Part shown: one piece after another, positions 41,352-50,197 of the stretch
Layout: every line of letters starts with the position of its first letter
Numbering within the stretch: the stretch's first letter is position 1
Source of the DNA: Actinophytocola oryzae
GTDB taxonomy: Bacteria; Actinomycetota; Actinomycetes; Mycobacteriales; Pseudonocardiaceae
Assembly (NCBI RefSeq): GCF_004364325.1
Contig: NZ_SOCP01000006.1
Span: forward strand, 62,001-126,000
Reading direction: 5' to 3'
DNA: 64,000 nucleotides
Made by a program: the position numbers and the translations under genes
Notes under the pieces: model-generated
Told to the model about the DNA's origin: nothing
Seen by the model: only the letters and a program-made list of their open reading frames with translations
Database searches by the model: none

Positions 41352-42119
41352 TCAGCGCTCGGCCCAGACGGCGTCCGAGGAGGACGACGAGGAGCCGTCG
41401 GCGTCGGGGGTGTAGTTGCCCTGCGAGTCGATGTGGCCCTCCTCGGTGGTGGTCCACTCGTCGTCGCCGGTGTGCGCGGCGACCGTCACGTCGCCGTCGG
41501 ACTCGATGATCACGGCCTGGTCCGCCTCGCCGTCACCGTCGGTGTCGGTGAACGCGTAGGTGGTGCCCTCTTCGTCGGTCACGACCGCGGTGTCGTTGGT
41601 GCCGTCACCGTCGGTGTCGTACGTGGCCGGACCCGCGTCCACGTCCTCACCAGGCAGATCGACGTTGATGTCCTCGCCACCGCTGCCCGTGGGGGTGGTG
41701 TCGGTCGAGTCGTCGGTGTCGGTGCTGTCGGTGCCGGACCCATCGGCATCGTCAGCTCCGTCACCGGTCGGCGTCGGCAGGCTGTCCACGTCCTCGGCGG
41801 TCCACTCGCCGGTCGACTCGTCGTACTCGGCGCCGGCGACGACGTTGCCGTCCGAGTCGTACTCGACCGCGACGTCCGCGGTGCCGTCACCGTCCGTGTC
41901 CGCGAACGCGAGGTAGCCGTCCTCGGTCTCGACGACGGCCACGTCGTTCTGGCCGTCGCCGTCGAAGTCGGCGTTCTCCTCGGCGTGGTACTCCTCGCCG
42001 TCGATCTCGACCGTCAGGTCGTCATCGCCCGTGCTGGAGCCGGTCGAGTCGTCGCCGTAGTCGGTCGAGTCGTCAGTGGTGTCTGTGGTGTCGTCGGTCG
42101 AGGTGTCGTCCACGTACAC
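41352..42119 (-). CDS. Highly acidic DGDG-repeat protein (DUF6802-like)
   Basis: Predicted 255-residue acidic protein built mostly of Asp, Thr, Ser and Gly. Repeats of the form DTDGDGxxD (ADFDGDGQNDVAVV, FADTDGDGTADVAVE, YDTDGDGTNDTAVV, FTDTDGDGEADQAVI) resemble calcium-binding EF-hand-like/thrombospondin-type-3 loops. I recall similar proteins annotated as DUF6802; that match is tentative. There is no signal peptide, so a cytosolic location is possible. GTG 42119 has AGGGGG six bases upstream; the frame continues to 42224 without support. It lies 91 bp downstream of the second dynamin gene on the same strand and may be the last gene of that operon. Confidence 0.75.
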   Translation of the reverse strand: MYVDDTSTDDTTDTTDDSTDYGDDSTGSSTGDDDLTVEIDGEEYHAEENADFDGDGQNDVAVVETEDGYLAFADTDGDGTADVAVEYDSDGNVVAGAEYDESTGEWTAEDVDSLPTPTGDGADDADGSGTDSTDTDDSTDTTPTGSGGEDINVDLPGEDVDAGPATYDTDGDGTNDTAVVTDEEGTTYAFTDTDGDGEADQAVIIESDGDVTVAAHTGDDEWTTTEEGHIDSQGNYTPDADGSSSSSSDAVWAER

Positions 42120-42210
42120 GGGGAACCCCCTTATAAGCTCTTCTTCAGTGTGCGGCAGGTATGACTGACGGTGAGCCCCCGCGGTTCCCGCGCACCGGAG
42201 GAAGTTTCCG

Positions 42211-44046
42211 CTAGGCCCGGTCACGGACCGATCTGATGCTCGCCAGCAGCTTCTCGGCCCGGTCCCGCCCGGCGGTCACGTCGGTCAGGCGCTTGTTCAC
42301 CGCGTTGAGACGCTTCGTACGTTCGGCGGTGTCCAGGCGCAGTGCCTTGTCTACCTCACGAAGCTCTTCTTCGATACCCGCAATTCTCTTGCCGAGCGCC
42401 TCGTCGAGCGACAGCGCGAGCTGCTGCTCGGCCGCGATGAGCTGCTCGGCGACCAGCTGGTCCACAGTGGAGCGGGCGTCCGCGATGGCCTCGCCGAGCC
42501 ACTGCTTCATGTGTGTCTTGTCCGCGGAGTGCTTGCGGGTCTTGGACAGCCACCAGCCGGCACCCAGCGCGATGGCGATCGTCGGCACCAGCAGGATCGG
42601 CCCCGCGATCAGCCCGGCCAGCGGCGCCACGGCGAGCTTGCCCGCGCTGAACCCGCCGGTCACACCCATGAAGACGAGCAGCTGGTCCTCGGTGGTCGGC
42701 GGTCGCCGCTCGGCCTGGCGCACCACGATCGGTGAGCCCGCCTTCGCGAACTGTGCGCGGATCACCGTCAGCTCGTCCGGCGTGAACAGCTCGCCGAGGA
42801 CGATCTCGGCCACCTGGTTCAGCCGCCACGCCACGGCCTGGCCGATCCGCCCGGACACCATCTGCAACGCGGCGTCCACCTGCGTCGGCATCCCACGCAG
42901 CTGGTCCTTGTCCGCGGCGTCGATGGCCTGGCGGAACCAGGACTGGACGTCACGCATCTGCCTGGCGATCTCGTGGTTGTTCTCCACGCGGGTGCGCTGG
43001 ATCTCGGTGCGCATGCGCACCTGCCAGCCCTTGGTGGACGAACGGCGCTCGCCGGTCAGCTCCTCCTTGCGGGCGCGGAGCTTCTCCGCCTCGTCCTCGC
43101 CGGTGGACAGGGCCCGCTTCTCGGTCTCCAGCCGGATCTGCAGCTCGACCAGCGCGGTCGCCAGCGCCCGCATGGTGTTGGCCTCGCCGAGCATGGCCGC
43201 CCGGCCGCCGATCATGCCCGTCAGCGCGGTCCGCAGCTCGTCGACCCCGGACCGGTCACGCAGCATGGCCGCGGCCTCCGGGTTGGGTGCCTTCGCGGCC
43301 ATCTCGTACATCCGGGCCGACACCGGGTGGAACGTCGCGCCGGCGAAGCGTGGCGCGTGCTCGGCGAGCAGCGCCTGGTCGGCCTCGAGCACCTGGCGCC
43401 AGCCTCGGTACTGGTCCACCTTGGACAGCGCGAACACCACGGTCTCGACGCTCTCGCCGACGGTGGCGAGGAAGTTCAGCTCACCGGCGGTGAAGGGCGC
43501 GGACGCGTCGACAACGAACAGCAGCGCGGTCGCGGCCTCGGCGGCCTCCTTGGCCAGCTCGCCGTGCATCGAGTCGAGCCCGCCGACACCGGGGGTGTCC
43601 ACGAGAGACACCTTCTCCAGGAAGTCCGCCGGGCCGTCGATCTCCACGTACCGGGGTGGCAGCTGGCCGTTCGGCAGCTCGTGGGCCGCGGAGACCCAGT
43701 TGATCAGCTCCGCCAGGTCGACCGGGACCGGCGTGACCTGGCCGGGGTAGCAGGCGCGGGCGCTCCACTCCTCGGCGTGGCCGAAGATGAGGTAGGTCGC
43801 GGTGGCCACCTCGGCGTCGACGGGGGAAAGCCCCGGCTGGCCGATGAGCGCGTTCACGAGCGAGCTCTTGCCCCGGTTGGTCTCCCCGACGACGACGGCC
43901 GACGGCGTGGCCCTGCGCTTGGCACGCACCTCCTCGACCCAGCGGGCCGAGTCCGGGTTGACGTCCTTGAGCAGGGTCAGCAACTTCTCCCGGGTCGCCT
44001 TGACCTGCTGGGGCAACGACGGCTTCTGCTGAGCGGGGGCCGTCAC
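42211..44046 (-). CDS. Dynamin-like GTPase B
   Basis: Predicted 611-residue membrane-remodelling GTPase. G1 is VVVGETNRGKSSLVNAL (near residue 50), G3 DTPGVGGLDS, G4 ALSKVDQYRG. A long helical stalk follows, with an amphipathic/hydrophobic hairpin (GFSAGKLAVAPLAGLIAGPILLVPTIAIALGAGWWL) acting as a membrane paddle near residues 440-480, then coiled-coil helices. This is the IniC/DynB-like pattern of paired bacterial dynamins. GTG 44046 overlaps the stop of the GrpE-like gene (GTGA). It is the third gene of a dynamin - GrpE-like - dynamin operon. Confidence 0.88.
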   Translation of the reverse strand: MTAPAQQKPSLPQQVKATREKLLTLLKDVNPDSARWVEEVRAKRRATPSAVVVGETNRGKSSLVNALIGQPGLSPVDAEVATATYLIFGHAEEWSARACYPGQVTPVPVDLAELINWVSAAHELPNGQLPPRYVEIDGPADFLEKVSLVDTPGVGGLDSMHGELAKEAAEAATALLFVVDASAPFTAGELNFLATVGESVETVVFALSKVDQYRGWRQVLEADQALLAEHAPRFAGATFHPVSARMYEMAAKAPNPEAAAMLRDRSGVDELRTALTGMIGGRAAMLGEANTMRALATALVELQIRLETEKRALSTGEDEAEKLRARKEELTGERRSSTKGWQVRMRTEIQRTRVENNHEIARQMRDVQSWFRQAIDAADKDQLRGMPTQVDAALQMVSGRIGQAVAWRLNQVAEIVLGELFTPDELTVIRAQFAKAGSPIVVRQAERRPPTTEDQLLVFMGVTGGFSAGKLAVAPLAGLIAGPILLVPTIAIALGAGWWLSKTRKHSADKTHMKQWLGEAIADARSTVDQLVAEQLIAAEQQLALSLDEALGKRIAGIEEELREVDKALRLDTAERTKRLNAVNKRLTDVTAGRDRAEKLLASIRSVRDRA

Positions 44047-44564
44047 GACTGCCCCTTGCTGTACACCGTCACGATCGGTGCCCTGAGAACCTCGCCCCGG
44101 TCGCTGAAGCCCACCACCTCGGTCTCGGCGACCACGCCGTCGAGCGACTCGTCGGTGGTGGCCACCGTGCCGCCCGCCTCGTGGTGGGCCGGGTCGAAGC
44201 GGGCGCCGTCCGGTCGGATGGCCGCCACGCCGACACCGGCGAGGCCCTCCTCGAGACGCTCGACCACGCCGGGGCTCTTGGCCCGGTCCAGCGCGTACAA
44301 ACACAGCTGCACCAACGACTTCCGCTCGGCCAAGGCCTGGTCGAAGGCCACGGCCGCCGCGGTCGGCTGGGGCGCGTCCGGCTCGGCGAAGTCACCCCCG
44401 GAGACCAGCCCGTCCGCCGCGATGCCTGCCTGGGGGCCGACCTGGCGCGGCGGCTGCTGTTGCTGTTCCGCGGCCCTGACCGCGTCTGCGATCACCCGGG
44501 CCTTCACCTCGATGGTCGACTCGTCCGGCTCTTCCGAGTCCCGGCGCTTGAACCACGATGCCAT
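44043..44564 (-). CDS. GrpE-like protein between two dynamin genes
   Basis: Predicted 173-residue protein. An N-terminal segment of about 70 residues is low complexity (EQQQQPPRQV) and the C-terminal 100 residues look like the GrpE dimer/beta domain (AFDQALAERKSLVQLCLYALDRAKSPGVVERLEEGLAGVGV, then PIVTVYSKGQS). A GrpE normally exchanges nucleotide on DnaK, but there is no Hsp70 gene in the window, so the partner may be a neighbouring GTPase or a distant Hsp70-like protein. ATG 44564 follows GGGTGAGGGAC and lies 5 bp after the first dynamin gene. Fold assignment is moderate. Confidence 0.65.
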   Translation of the reverse strand: MASWFKRRDSEEPDESTIEVKARVIADAVRAAEQQQQPPRQVGPQAGIAADGLVSGGDFAEPDAPQPTAAAVAFDQALAERKSLVQLCLYALDRAKSPGVVERLEEGLAGVGVAAIRPDGARFDPAHHEAGGTVATTDESLDGVVAETEVVGFSDRGEVLRAPIVTVYSKGQS

Positions 44565-44569
44565 GTCCC

Positions 44570-46147
44570 TCACCCCGCCTGTTCGCGAAGCTGTTGCCAG
44601 ATAAGGAAGTACGCGCGGTGCACGACGTGTGCGACGCGGCTCTGCGCGGGGGTCGCGCCGAAGGACGCGAACGACCGCCACCACCCCGCCCGTTCGAGTG
44701 CGTAGGCGGACAGCTCCCTCGGCGGTCTGCCCTTCATGCCGAGCTGTTCACCGATGTCGGCACTGCTGCCCACCCGCAGCACCTCCTCCGCGAGGTCCTC
44801 CGGCATCGCGACGGCGCCGGACGTCACGAGCGTGAGCGCCTCCAGCAGCCGCAGCTGGTGTGCCTCCGGCTTGGCCAGCAGGACCTCGATCGCGTCGTGC
44901 ACCCGCTGACGCTCACCGGGATCCCCCGACGCGTGGGCGAGCGCGGTGACCGAGGCGAGCGCGGCGGCCGCCTTGATGCCGTCCGCCCTGGCGCGGAACA
45001 CCGCGTCGAGCCTGCCCCGGACACCCGCGAGCCCCGAGGCGTTGAGCAGGCTCCTGCGCAGGGCCCCCGCGGTCAGCTCCGGGTCGCGGCGCAGGGCGTC
45101 GACGGCCGTGCGGATGCCGTACAGGTCGAGCTTCTCCAGCAGGCGGTTCCTGGTGGCCTCGGTGACCTCGCAGTCCCAGGTCGTGAAGATGTCCGCGGAC
45201 ATCAACATGGTCTCCCAGGTGCCCTCGTCCAGCTTGGACAGTGAGCGGAGCGCGTCGGCGTCCGCCGAGGTGAAGTTGCCCGACTCGGCGGACTCGGCGA
45301 GCAGGCCGATGACCGGGATGACGTCCGCGACGCGGGGCTTGAGCGTGGCGGCCTGCTTCTCGGCGAGCATGCTGGCGGCCTTCCACACGTCGCCGCCGGA
45401 GCCCGCGACCGACTCCGGCGCGATGGTGTCCGCCTTGTTGAGCACGGCGATGGCGTTGACCGGGCCCGCCTCGCGGCTCGCGGTGGCGGCGGTGAACGCG
45501 GCGAGCGCCTGTTGGTCGTCGGCGCGGACACCCTGGGTCACGACGTAGAGGACGGCCTCCGCGCCCGCGACCGCGTTGCGGGACGTGTCGTCCAGCTCGT
45601 CGCCGCCCTCGTCCTCGTCGCCGTCCTCGCTCTCGGACCTGCGGTGCTTGGCCGCGCCGAGCAGCTTCTCGGTGCGCTTGACCGAGGCGTCGTCCAGCGA
45701 GCCGAGGCCGGGCGTGTCGATGACAGTGAGGTCGCGCAGGACGGCGTTGGTCAGGTACGCCTCGAGGTGGGAGACCTTGTCGAAGTCGACCTCGAGGTCG
45801 TTGGGGATCATGCCATCCGCGGAGAACGGGAGGACCTGCTTGCGGCCGTCCTCGAACACGATCTCGACGCGGTCGACCGTGCCGTACTGGAAGCGGGTGA
45901 CGAGCCGGGTGCACTCACCGACGTCCGTCGGCGCGACCCTGCGCCCGATGAGCGCGTTGACCAGCGTGGACTTGCCCGACTTGATGCGCCCGGCGACCGC
46001 GACCTGCAGTGGCGCGGACAGCCTGCGCAGCACCTCGCGGAACCCGGCGGCCGTGCGCGCGGAGACCTGCGGTTGCAGCCGCGTGCACAGGTTGGCCACC
46101 GCGGCCGACAACGGACCGGCCGGATGCTGCTCGGTAGCCGTCGTCAT
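44570..46147 (-). CDS. Dynamin-like GTPase A
   Basis: Predicted 525-residue GTPase. G1 is VAVAGRIKSGKSTLVNALIG (near residue 50), with an insert of charged residues (HRRSESEDGDEDEGGDELDD) between G3 (DTPGLGSLDD) and G4 (AVLNKADTI). It lacks an obvious membrane paddle, unlike its partner, matching the IniA/IniC division of labour. ATG 46147 has GGGGGTGAC upstream. First gene of a three- or four-gene operon with the GrpE-like protein, dynamin B and the DGDG protein. Divergent from the two-component kinase, 157 bp away. Confidence 0.88.
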   Translation of the reverse strand: MTTATEQHPAGPLSAAVANLCTRLQPQVSARTAAGFREVLRRLSAPLQVAVAGRIKSGKSTLVNALIGRRVAPTDVGECTRLVTRFQYGTVDRVEIVFEDGRKQVLPFSADGMIPNDLEVDFDKVSHLEAYLTNAVLRDLTVIDTPGLGSLDDASVKRTEKLLGAAKHRRSESEDGDEDEGGDELDDTSRNAVAGAEAVLYVVTQGVRADDQQALAAFTAATASREAGPVNAIAVLNKADTIAPESVAGSGGDVWKAASMLAEKQAATLKPRVADVIPVIGLLAESAESGNFTSADADALRSLSKLDEGTWETMLMSADIFTTWDCEVTEATRNRLLEKLDLYGIRTAVDALRRDPELTAGALRRSLLNASGLAGVRGRLDAVFRARADGIKAAAALASVTALAHASGDPGERQRVHDAIEVLLAKPEAHQLRLLEALTLVTSGAVAMPEDLAEEVLRVGSSADIGEQLGMKGRPPRELSAYALERAGWWRSFASFGATPAQSRVAHVVHRAYFLIWQQLREQAG

Positions 46148-46291
46148 GTCACCCCCGTCTCACATCTCCATGCACGGACGATCGTGCCATGGCGGCCCGA
46201 CACCATGGGGCAGGTCCCGCAGACCGGGGTCAGCCGGTGGGACTACGGGTGATCAGACCCTGGCTTGACGACGTTGTGTCGCTTTGGTCCT

Positions 46292-46297
46292 TACTCT
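46292..46297 (+). promoter_or_regulatory. Putative -10 box for leaderless kinase mRNA
   Basis: TACTCT ends 7 nt before GTG 46305. A TTGACG at 46265-46270 is 21 bp upstream, longer than ideal. Confidence 0.45.
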
Positions 46298-46304
46298 TGG
46301 TTCC

Positions 46305-47483
46305 GTGCGGCGGTTCAGCCTGTGGATGAAGGCGCACCCCATGGTGGGGGACACGCTGCTCGCTGCCCTCATCGCGTCGTTCGACGTACTGATCTTCGTC
46401 GCGAGGGTGGTGACCGATCCGAGCGTCGAGCCGAGGCCGGAGCCCTGGTACGTGACCCTGCCGCTGGTCGTCGGGGTGGTCACGCCGATCGTGTTCCGGC
46501 GCAGGTACCCGATCGTCTCGGCCTATCTGGTACTCGGCGTCGGCATCGTGCACTCGCTGCTGGAGATCGGCCTCGCGAGCGCGATCACGTCGTGCGTCGC
46601 GCTGTACACGCTGGTCGCCTACGTGAGCAGGCGCGCGGCCCTGCTGTACGTCGCGGTCAACGTGGTGATCACGCTCGTGCAGACACCGTGGCAGTACCCG
46701 CACGACTGGGTCGTCACGCTCATCTTCGTGATCCTCGCGACCGGCTTCTCCTGGGCGCTCGGCGAGTTCAACGGCGCGAGACGTGCCTACAACGCCGAGG
46801 TCGAGCGGCGCCTCCGGCTGCTGGAGACCGAGCGCGACCAGCAGGCGCGGATCGCCGTCGCCGAGGAGCGCGCCAGGATCGCCCGTGAGCTGCACGACGT
46901 CGTCGCCCACGCGGTCAGCGTCATGGTCGTCCAGGCCGACGGGGCGGCCTACGCCGTGCACAGCCAGCCGGAGCTGGCCGAGCGGGCCGTCAAGACCATC
47001 TCGAGCACGGGGCGTGAGGCACTGACCGAGCTGCGCAGGCTCCTCGGGGTCCTGCGCAGTGACCAGGCCTCCAGCGAGCGGACGCCGCAGCCGGGCACGC
47101 AGTCGCTGTCCGACCTGGCCGCGCGGGTGCGGACCGTGGGGCTGCCGGTCCAGCTCGACATCGTCGGCAACGTCGACGACCTGCCCGCGGGGGTGGGGCT
47201 CGGCATCTACCGGATCGTCCAGGAGGCGCTCACCAACTCGCTCAAGCACGCGGGTCACGGCAGCTCGGCGACCGTGCGGGTGGAGCGGACCGGCGACCGC
47301 GTCGACCTGTCCATCGTCGACAACGGCTACCGCGTCGCCGGGACGCTCGTCGGGGTGTCCGGCGGCAACGGGCTGATCGGCATGCGCGAGCGCGCACTCG
47401 TCTTCGGCGGGACGCTGGAGGCCGGGCCGCGTCCGAGCGGCGGCTGGCAGGTCCGGGCGAGTCTGCCGTTCGGGAACACGTGA
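46305..47483 (+). CDS. DesK/NarX-type sensor histidine kinase
   Basis: Predicted 392-residue membrane kinase. Four to five transmembrane helices span residues about 15-145, followed by a dimerisation helix with the phosphoacceptor motif RIARELHDVVAHAVSVMV and a C-terminal HATPase domain (LGIYRIVQEALTNSLKHAG, GNGLIGMRERA). GTG 46305 is chosen because of the -10 box 7 nt upstream; the frame extends to TTG 46284. It is co-transcribed with the response regulator that follows 18 bp later. Adjacent ABC exporter genes suggest sensing of an envelope or drug stress. Confidence 0.92.
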   Translation: MRRFSLWMKAHPMVGDTLLAALIASFDVLIFVARVVTDPSVEPRPEPWYVTLPLVVGVVTPIVFRRRYPIVSAYLVLGVGIVHSLLEIGLASAITSCVALYTLVAYVSRRAALLYVAVNVVITLVQTPWQYPHDWVVTLIFVILATGFSWALGEFNGARRAYNAEVERRLRLLETERDQQARIAVAEERARIARELHDVVAHAVSVMVVQADGAAYAVHSQPELAERAVKTISSTGREALTELRRLLGVLRSDQASSERTPQPGTQSLSDLAARVRTVGLPVQLDIVGNVDDLPAGVGLGIYRIVQEALTNSLKHAGHGSSATVRVERTGDRVDLSIVDNGYRVAGTLVGVSGGNGLIGMRERALVFGGTLEAGPRPSGGWQVRASLPFGNT

Positions 47484-47488
47484 GGCAC

Positions 47489-47494
47489 TAGTTT
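47489..47494 (+). promoter_or_regulatory. Putative -10 box for leaderless response-regulator mRNA
   Basis: TAGTTT ends 7 nt before GTG 47502, in the gap between kinase and regulator genes. Confidence 0.4.
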
Positions 47495-47501
47495 GGGCTA
47501 C

Positions 47502-48158
47502 GTGATCAGGGTGGTGGTGGTCGACGACCAGGAGCTCATGCGCGTCGGCTTCCGGATGGTGCTCGGCGCGCAGGAGGACATGGAGATCGTCGGCGAGGCG
47601 GGCAACGGCGAGGAGGCCGTCATCCTCGCGGAGGACCTCCGGCCAGATGTCGTGCTCATGGACGTGCGCATGCCGGTGCTCGACGGCGTCGAGGCCACCA
47701 AGCTGATCACCGAGCGTGGCCTCGCGAAGGTGCTGGTCATGACCACGTTCGACCTCGACGAGTACGCGCTGTCCGCGCTGCGCAACGGCGCCAGCGGGTT
47801 CCTGCTCAAGGACACGCCGTCGGTGCAGCTCGTCGCCGCGCTGCGTTCCGTGGCCAGCGGGGACGCCGTCGTCTCACCGAGCGTCACGCGGCGGCTGCTC
47901 GACCGGTTCCTCGGCTCGGCGGGCGGTGAGCTGCGCGACGCGTCGCTGCTGGAGGTGCTGACCGAGCGCGAGCGGGAGGTCCTCCTGCTGATGGCGCAGG
48001 GTCTGTCCAACACCGAGATCGCGCGCAAGCTCTTCCTCTCCGAGGCGACCGTCAAGACACACGTCGGCCGCATCCTCGCCAAGCTGGACCTGCGGGACCG
48101 CGTCCAGGCGGTCGTGCTCGCGTACGAGACGGGCCTGGTCCGGCCCGGAGAGGTCTGA
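47502..48158 (+). CDS. LuxR/NarL-family response regulator
   Basis: Predicted 218-residue regulator. Receiver domain with the acidic pair VVVDDQELM, phosphoacceptor Asp in DVVLMDVRMP, Thr and Lys in MTTFD and FLLKDTP. The LuxR helix-turn-helix is at residues about 154-205 (LTEREREVLLLMAQGL, ATVKTHVGRILAKL). GTG 47502 is preferred (leaderless -10 box). It partners the kinase and is the likely activator of the ABC genes 200 bp downstream, where TCAGGGT repeats lie. Confidence 0.93.
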   Translation: MIRVVVVDDQELMRVGFRMVLGAQEDMEIVGEAGNGEEAVILAEDLRPDVVLMDVRMPVLDGVEATKLITERGLAKVLVMTTFDLDEYALSALRNGASGFLLKDTPSVQLVAALRSVASGDAVVSPSVTRRLLDRFLGSAGGELRDASLLEVLTEREREVLLLMAQGLSNTEIARKLFLSEATVKTHVGRILAKLDLRDRVQAVVLAYETGLVRPGEV

Positions 48159-48177
48159 GTCCGCTCTCAGCTCCATC

Positions 48178-48209
48178 TCAGGGTCCATAAGTCAGGGTTC
48201 CCTCAGGGT
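48178..48209. promoter_or_regulatory. Three TCAGGGT direct repeats upstream of ABC operon
   Basis: TCAGGGT occurs at 48178, 48192 and 48203, spaced 14 and 11 bp, between the response-regulator stop and the ABC genes. They are candidate binding sites for that regulator. Confidence 0.4.
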
Positions 48210-48258
48210 GGTTACGGATATCCCCAGCCTTTTGGCTGATGGACGCTACTCCCAGAAG

Positions 48259-48283
48259 TTGACCTGAGTTGGGGACCTCAGGT
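48259..48283. promoter_or_regulatory. ABC operon promoter with inverted repeat
   Basis: TTGACC (48259-48264) resembles a -35 box. ACCTGAG and CTCAGGT (48262-48283) form a 7-bp inverted repeat with an 8-bp spacer. A second small hairpin CAGCC-TTTT-GGCTG lies at 48225-48238. Confidence 0.4.
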
Positions 48284-48356
48284 GGACGTGCGGAGGGCTC
48301 CGGTACCGCCACTATTCAACTTCGACGGGGACACGCAGACATCACAGGGAGAAGAC

Positions 48357-49301
48357 ATGATTGAGGCAGTCGGCCTCAGCAAGCGGTACGGAAAGACGTT
48401 AGCTGTCGATAATCTGACGTTCACCGTCCAACCGGGCAAGGTCACCGGATTCCTGGGCCCGAACGGGGCGGGCAAGTCCACCACGATGCGGATGATCCTC
48501 GGGCTGGACTCGCCGTCCGGCGGTCACGTCGACATCGACGGCCAGCGCTACCGGCAGCTGCACCAGCCGCTGCGCAAGGTCGGCGCGCTGCTCGACGCGA
48601 AGTGGGTGCACCCCAACCGCTCGGCGCGGGCACACCTGCGCTGGCTCGCCAAGTCCAACAAGCTGCCTGCCAAGCGGGTCGACGAGGTGCTCGACCTGGT
48701 CGGTCTCACCGACGTGGCGAACCGCCGCGCAGGCGGGTTCTCACTCGGCATGAGCCAGCGGCTCGGCATCGCCGCGGCACTGCTCGGCGACCCGGAGATC
48801 CTGCTGTTCGACGAGCCGGTGAACGGTCTCGACCCGGAGGGCATCCTCTGGATCCGCCGGTTCATGCACCGCCTGGCCGACGAGGGCCGCACGGTGTTCG
48901 TGTCGAGCCACCTGCTGTCGGAGATGGCGCTCACCGCCTCGGAGCTGGTCGTCATCGGCCGGGGCAGGCTCATCGCGCAGTGCAGCACCGAGGAGTTCGT
49001 CGCGCAGGCGACCGAGAGCACGGTCCGGGTGCGCAGCCCGCAGCTCGCGCTGCTGCGCTCGGCCATCGGCCAGCAGGGCGCCACCGTGCGGGACGAGGGC
49101 GACAGCCTGGTCGTGTCCGGTATGGACATCGCGGACATCGGCGAGCTCGCCGCGGCGAAGGGGGTGCCTCTGCACGAGCTGAGCCCGCAGCGCGGCTCGC
49201 TCGAGGAGGCGTTCATCCAGCTGACGGGCGACTCCGTGGAGTACCACGCCGCGTCCTCCGACAACGCCGTGCCCGCCGACCTCCTGACCGCCGGGAAGTG
49301 A
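48357..49301 (+). CDS. ABC-2-type exporter ATP-binding protein
   Basis: Predicted 314-residue ATPase with Walker A GPNGAGKST (near residue 38), signature LGMSQRLG, Walker B LLFDEPVNGLDPEG and a C-terminal extension typical of DrrA/LnrL-like exporters. ATG 48357 follows AGGGAGAAG. It pairs with the permease starting 4 bp after its stop. Substrate may be an antimicrobial or lipid; the two-component system upstream probably controls it. Confidence 0.92.
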   Translation: MIEAVGLSKRYGKTLAVDNLTFTVQPGKVTGFLGPNGAGKSTTMRMILGLDSPSGGHVDIDGQRYRQLHQPLRKVGALLDAKWVHPNRSARAHLRWLAKSNKLPAKRVDEVLDLVGLTDVANRRAGGFSLGMSQRLGIAAALLGDPEILLFDEPVNGLDPEGILWIRRFMHRLADEGRTVFVSSHLLSEMALTASELVVIGRGRLIAQCSTEEFVAQATESTVRVRSPQLALLRSAIGQQGATVRDEGDSLVVSGMDIADIGELAAAKGVPLHELSPQRGSLEEAFIQLTGDSVEYHAASSDNAVPADLLTAGK

Positions 49302-49305
49302 AGAA

Positions 49306-50070
49306 ATGACTCTGCTAGCCGTTGAACGGATCAAGCTCTTCACCACGCGTTCGCCGCTGTGGTGCACCATCGCGGCCATCGCCGTGGTCGTCGGCTTCGC
49401 CGCGCTCATCGCGGGCGTCGACACCGACAACGCGCCCACCATCGCGTCCACGCAGTTCGGCGCCAACTTCGGCCTGATGATCGTGATGGTGATGGCCGCG
49501 CTGGCGATCACCACCGAGTACCGGTTCGGCACGATCCGGGCCACGTTCCAGGCCATTCCCAACCGGACCGGCACACTGCTGGCCAAGACGCTGGTCGTCG
49601 CCGTCTTCGCGGGCCTGATCGGCGAGGTCGTCGCGTTCGGCTCGGTGGCCATCGCCAAGCTGATCAAGCCCTCGGCCGACCTGGCCATCAACAGCTCCTT
49701 CGAGTGGCGGGCCGTGGCGGGCGTCGGTGTGGTCTACGCGCTGGCCGCCGTGGTCGCGATCGCGGTGGGCACGCTGATCAGGCACTCCGCCGGTGCCGTG
49801 TCGCTGCTGCTGATCTACACCCTGCTCGTCGAGAGCCTGGTCGCGCTGATCCCGAACGTCGGTCTCGACATCCAGAAGTGGATGCCGTTCCAGATGGCCA
49901 ACATGTTCCTCGCGGGGGACCCGGACGCCACGAACCTCACGGTCAACGGCGAGGGGCCGCCCGCGGCCACCGCGGGACTCGGCCCGTGGGGCGCGCTCGC
50001 CTACTTCGCCGGGTTCGCGGTGCTCATGCTGATCATCGCGGTCACCACCGCCAACAAGCGGGACGCGTAG
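49306..50070 (+). CDS. ABC-2-type exporter permease
   Basis: Predicted 254-residue polytopic protein with about six helices, e.g. CTIAAIAVVVGFAALIAGV, FGLMIVMVMAALAIT, FAGLIGEVVAFGSVAIA, VVYALAAVVAIAVGTLI, and LAYFAGFAVLMLIIAVTTA. The small loop ITTEYRFGTIRATF is typical of ABC-2 permeases. ATG 49306 overlaps nothing but is 4 bp from the ATPase stop. Last gene of the operon, followed by a U-tract terminator. Confidence 0.9.
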   Translation: MTLLAVERIKLFTTRSPLWCTIAAIAVVVGFAALIAGVDTDNAPTIASTQFGANFGLMIVMVMAALAITTEYRFGTIRATFQAIPNRTGTLLAKTLVVAVFAGLIGEVVAFGSVAIAKLIKPSADLAINSSFEWRAVAGVGVVYALAAVVAIAVGTLIRHSAGAVSLLLIYTLLVESLVALIPNVGLDIQKWMPFQMANMFLAGDPDATNLTVNGEGPPAATAGLGPWGALAYFAGFAVLMLIIAVTTANKRDA

Positions 50071-50103
50071 CCCTCGGGGGAGCTGCTACCGCGTCCTCGG
50101 GGG

Positions 50104-50145
50104 AAGGGCCCGGGTCACCATTCGGGGGGTGGCTCGGGTCCTTTT
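50104..50145 (+). terminator. Intrinsic terminator after ABC exporter
   Basis: A 14-bp stem with three G-U pairs (arms about 50104-50117 and 50130-50143) is followed by TTTT, the only terminator here with a U-tract. It lies 33 bp after the permease stop. Confidence 0.7.
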
Positions 50146-50164
50146 GTCATGTGTCCAGGAATTC

Positions 50165-50197
50165 GGCGGATTGTTCCATTCGGGTGAACAATCCGCC
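50165..50197. terminator. Second 12-bp perfect stem-loop
   Basis: GGCGGATTGTTC (50165-50176) pairs with 50186-50197 across a 9-nt loop, about 20 bp after the first terminator. Back-up terminator or operator. In the rest of 50198-50422 I see GGTGTTGTACACC-like symmetry near 50261 but no gene. Confidence 0.5.
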
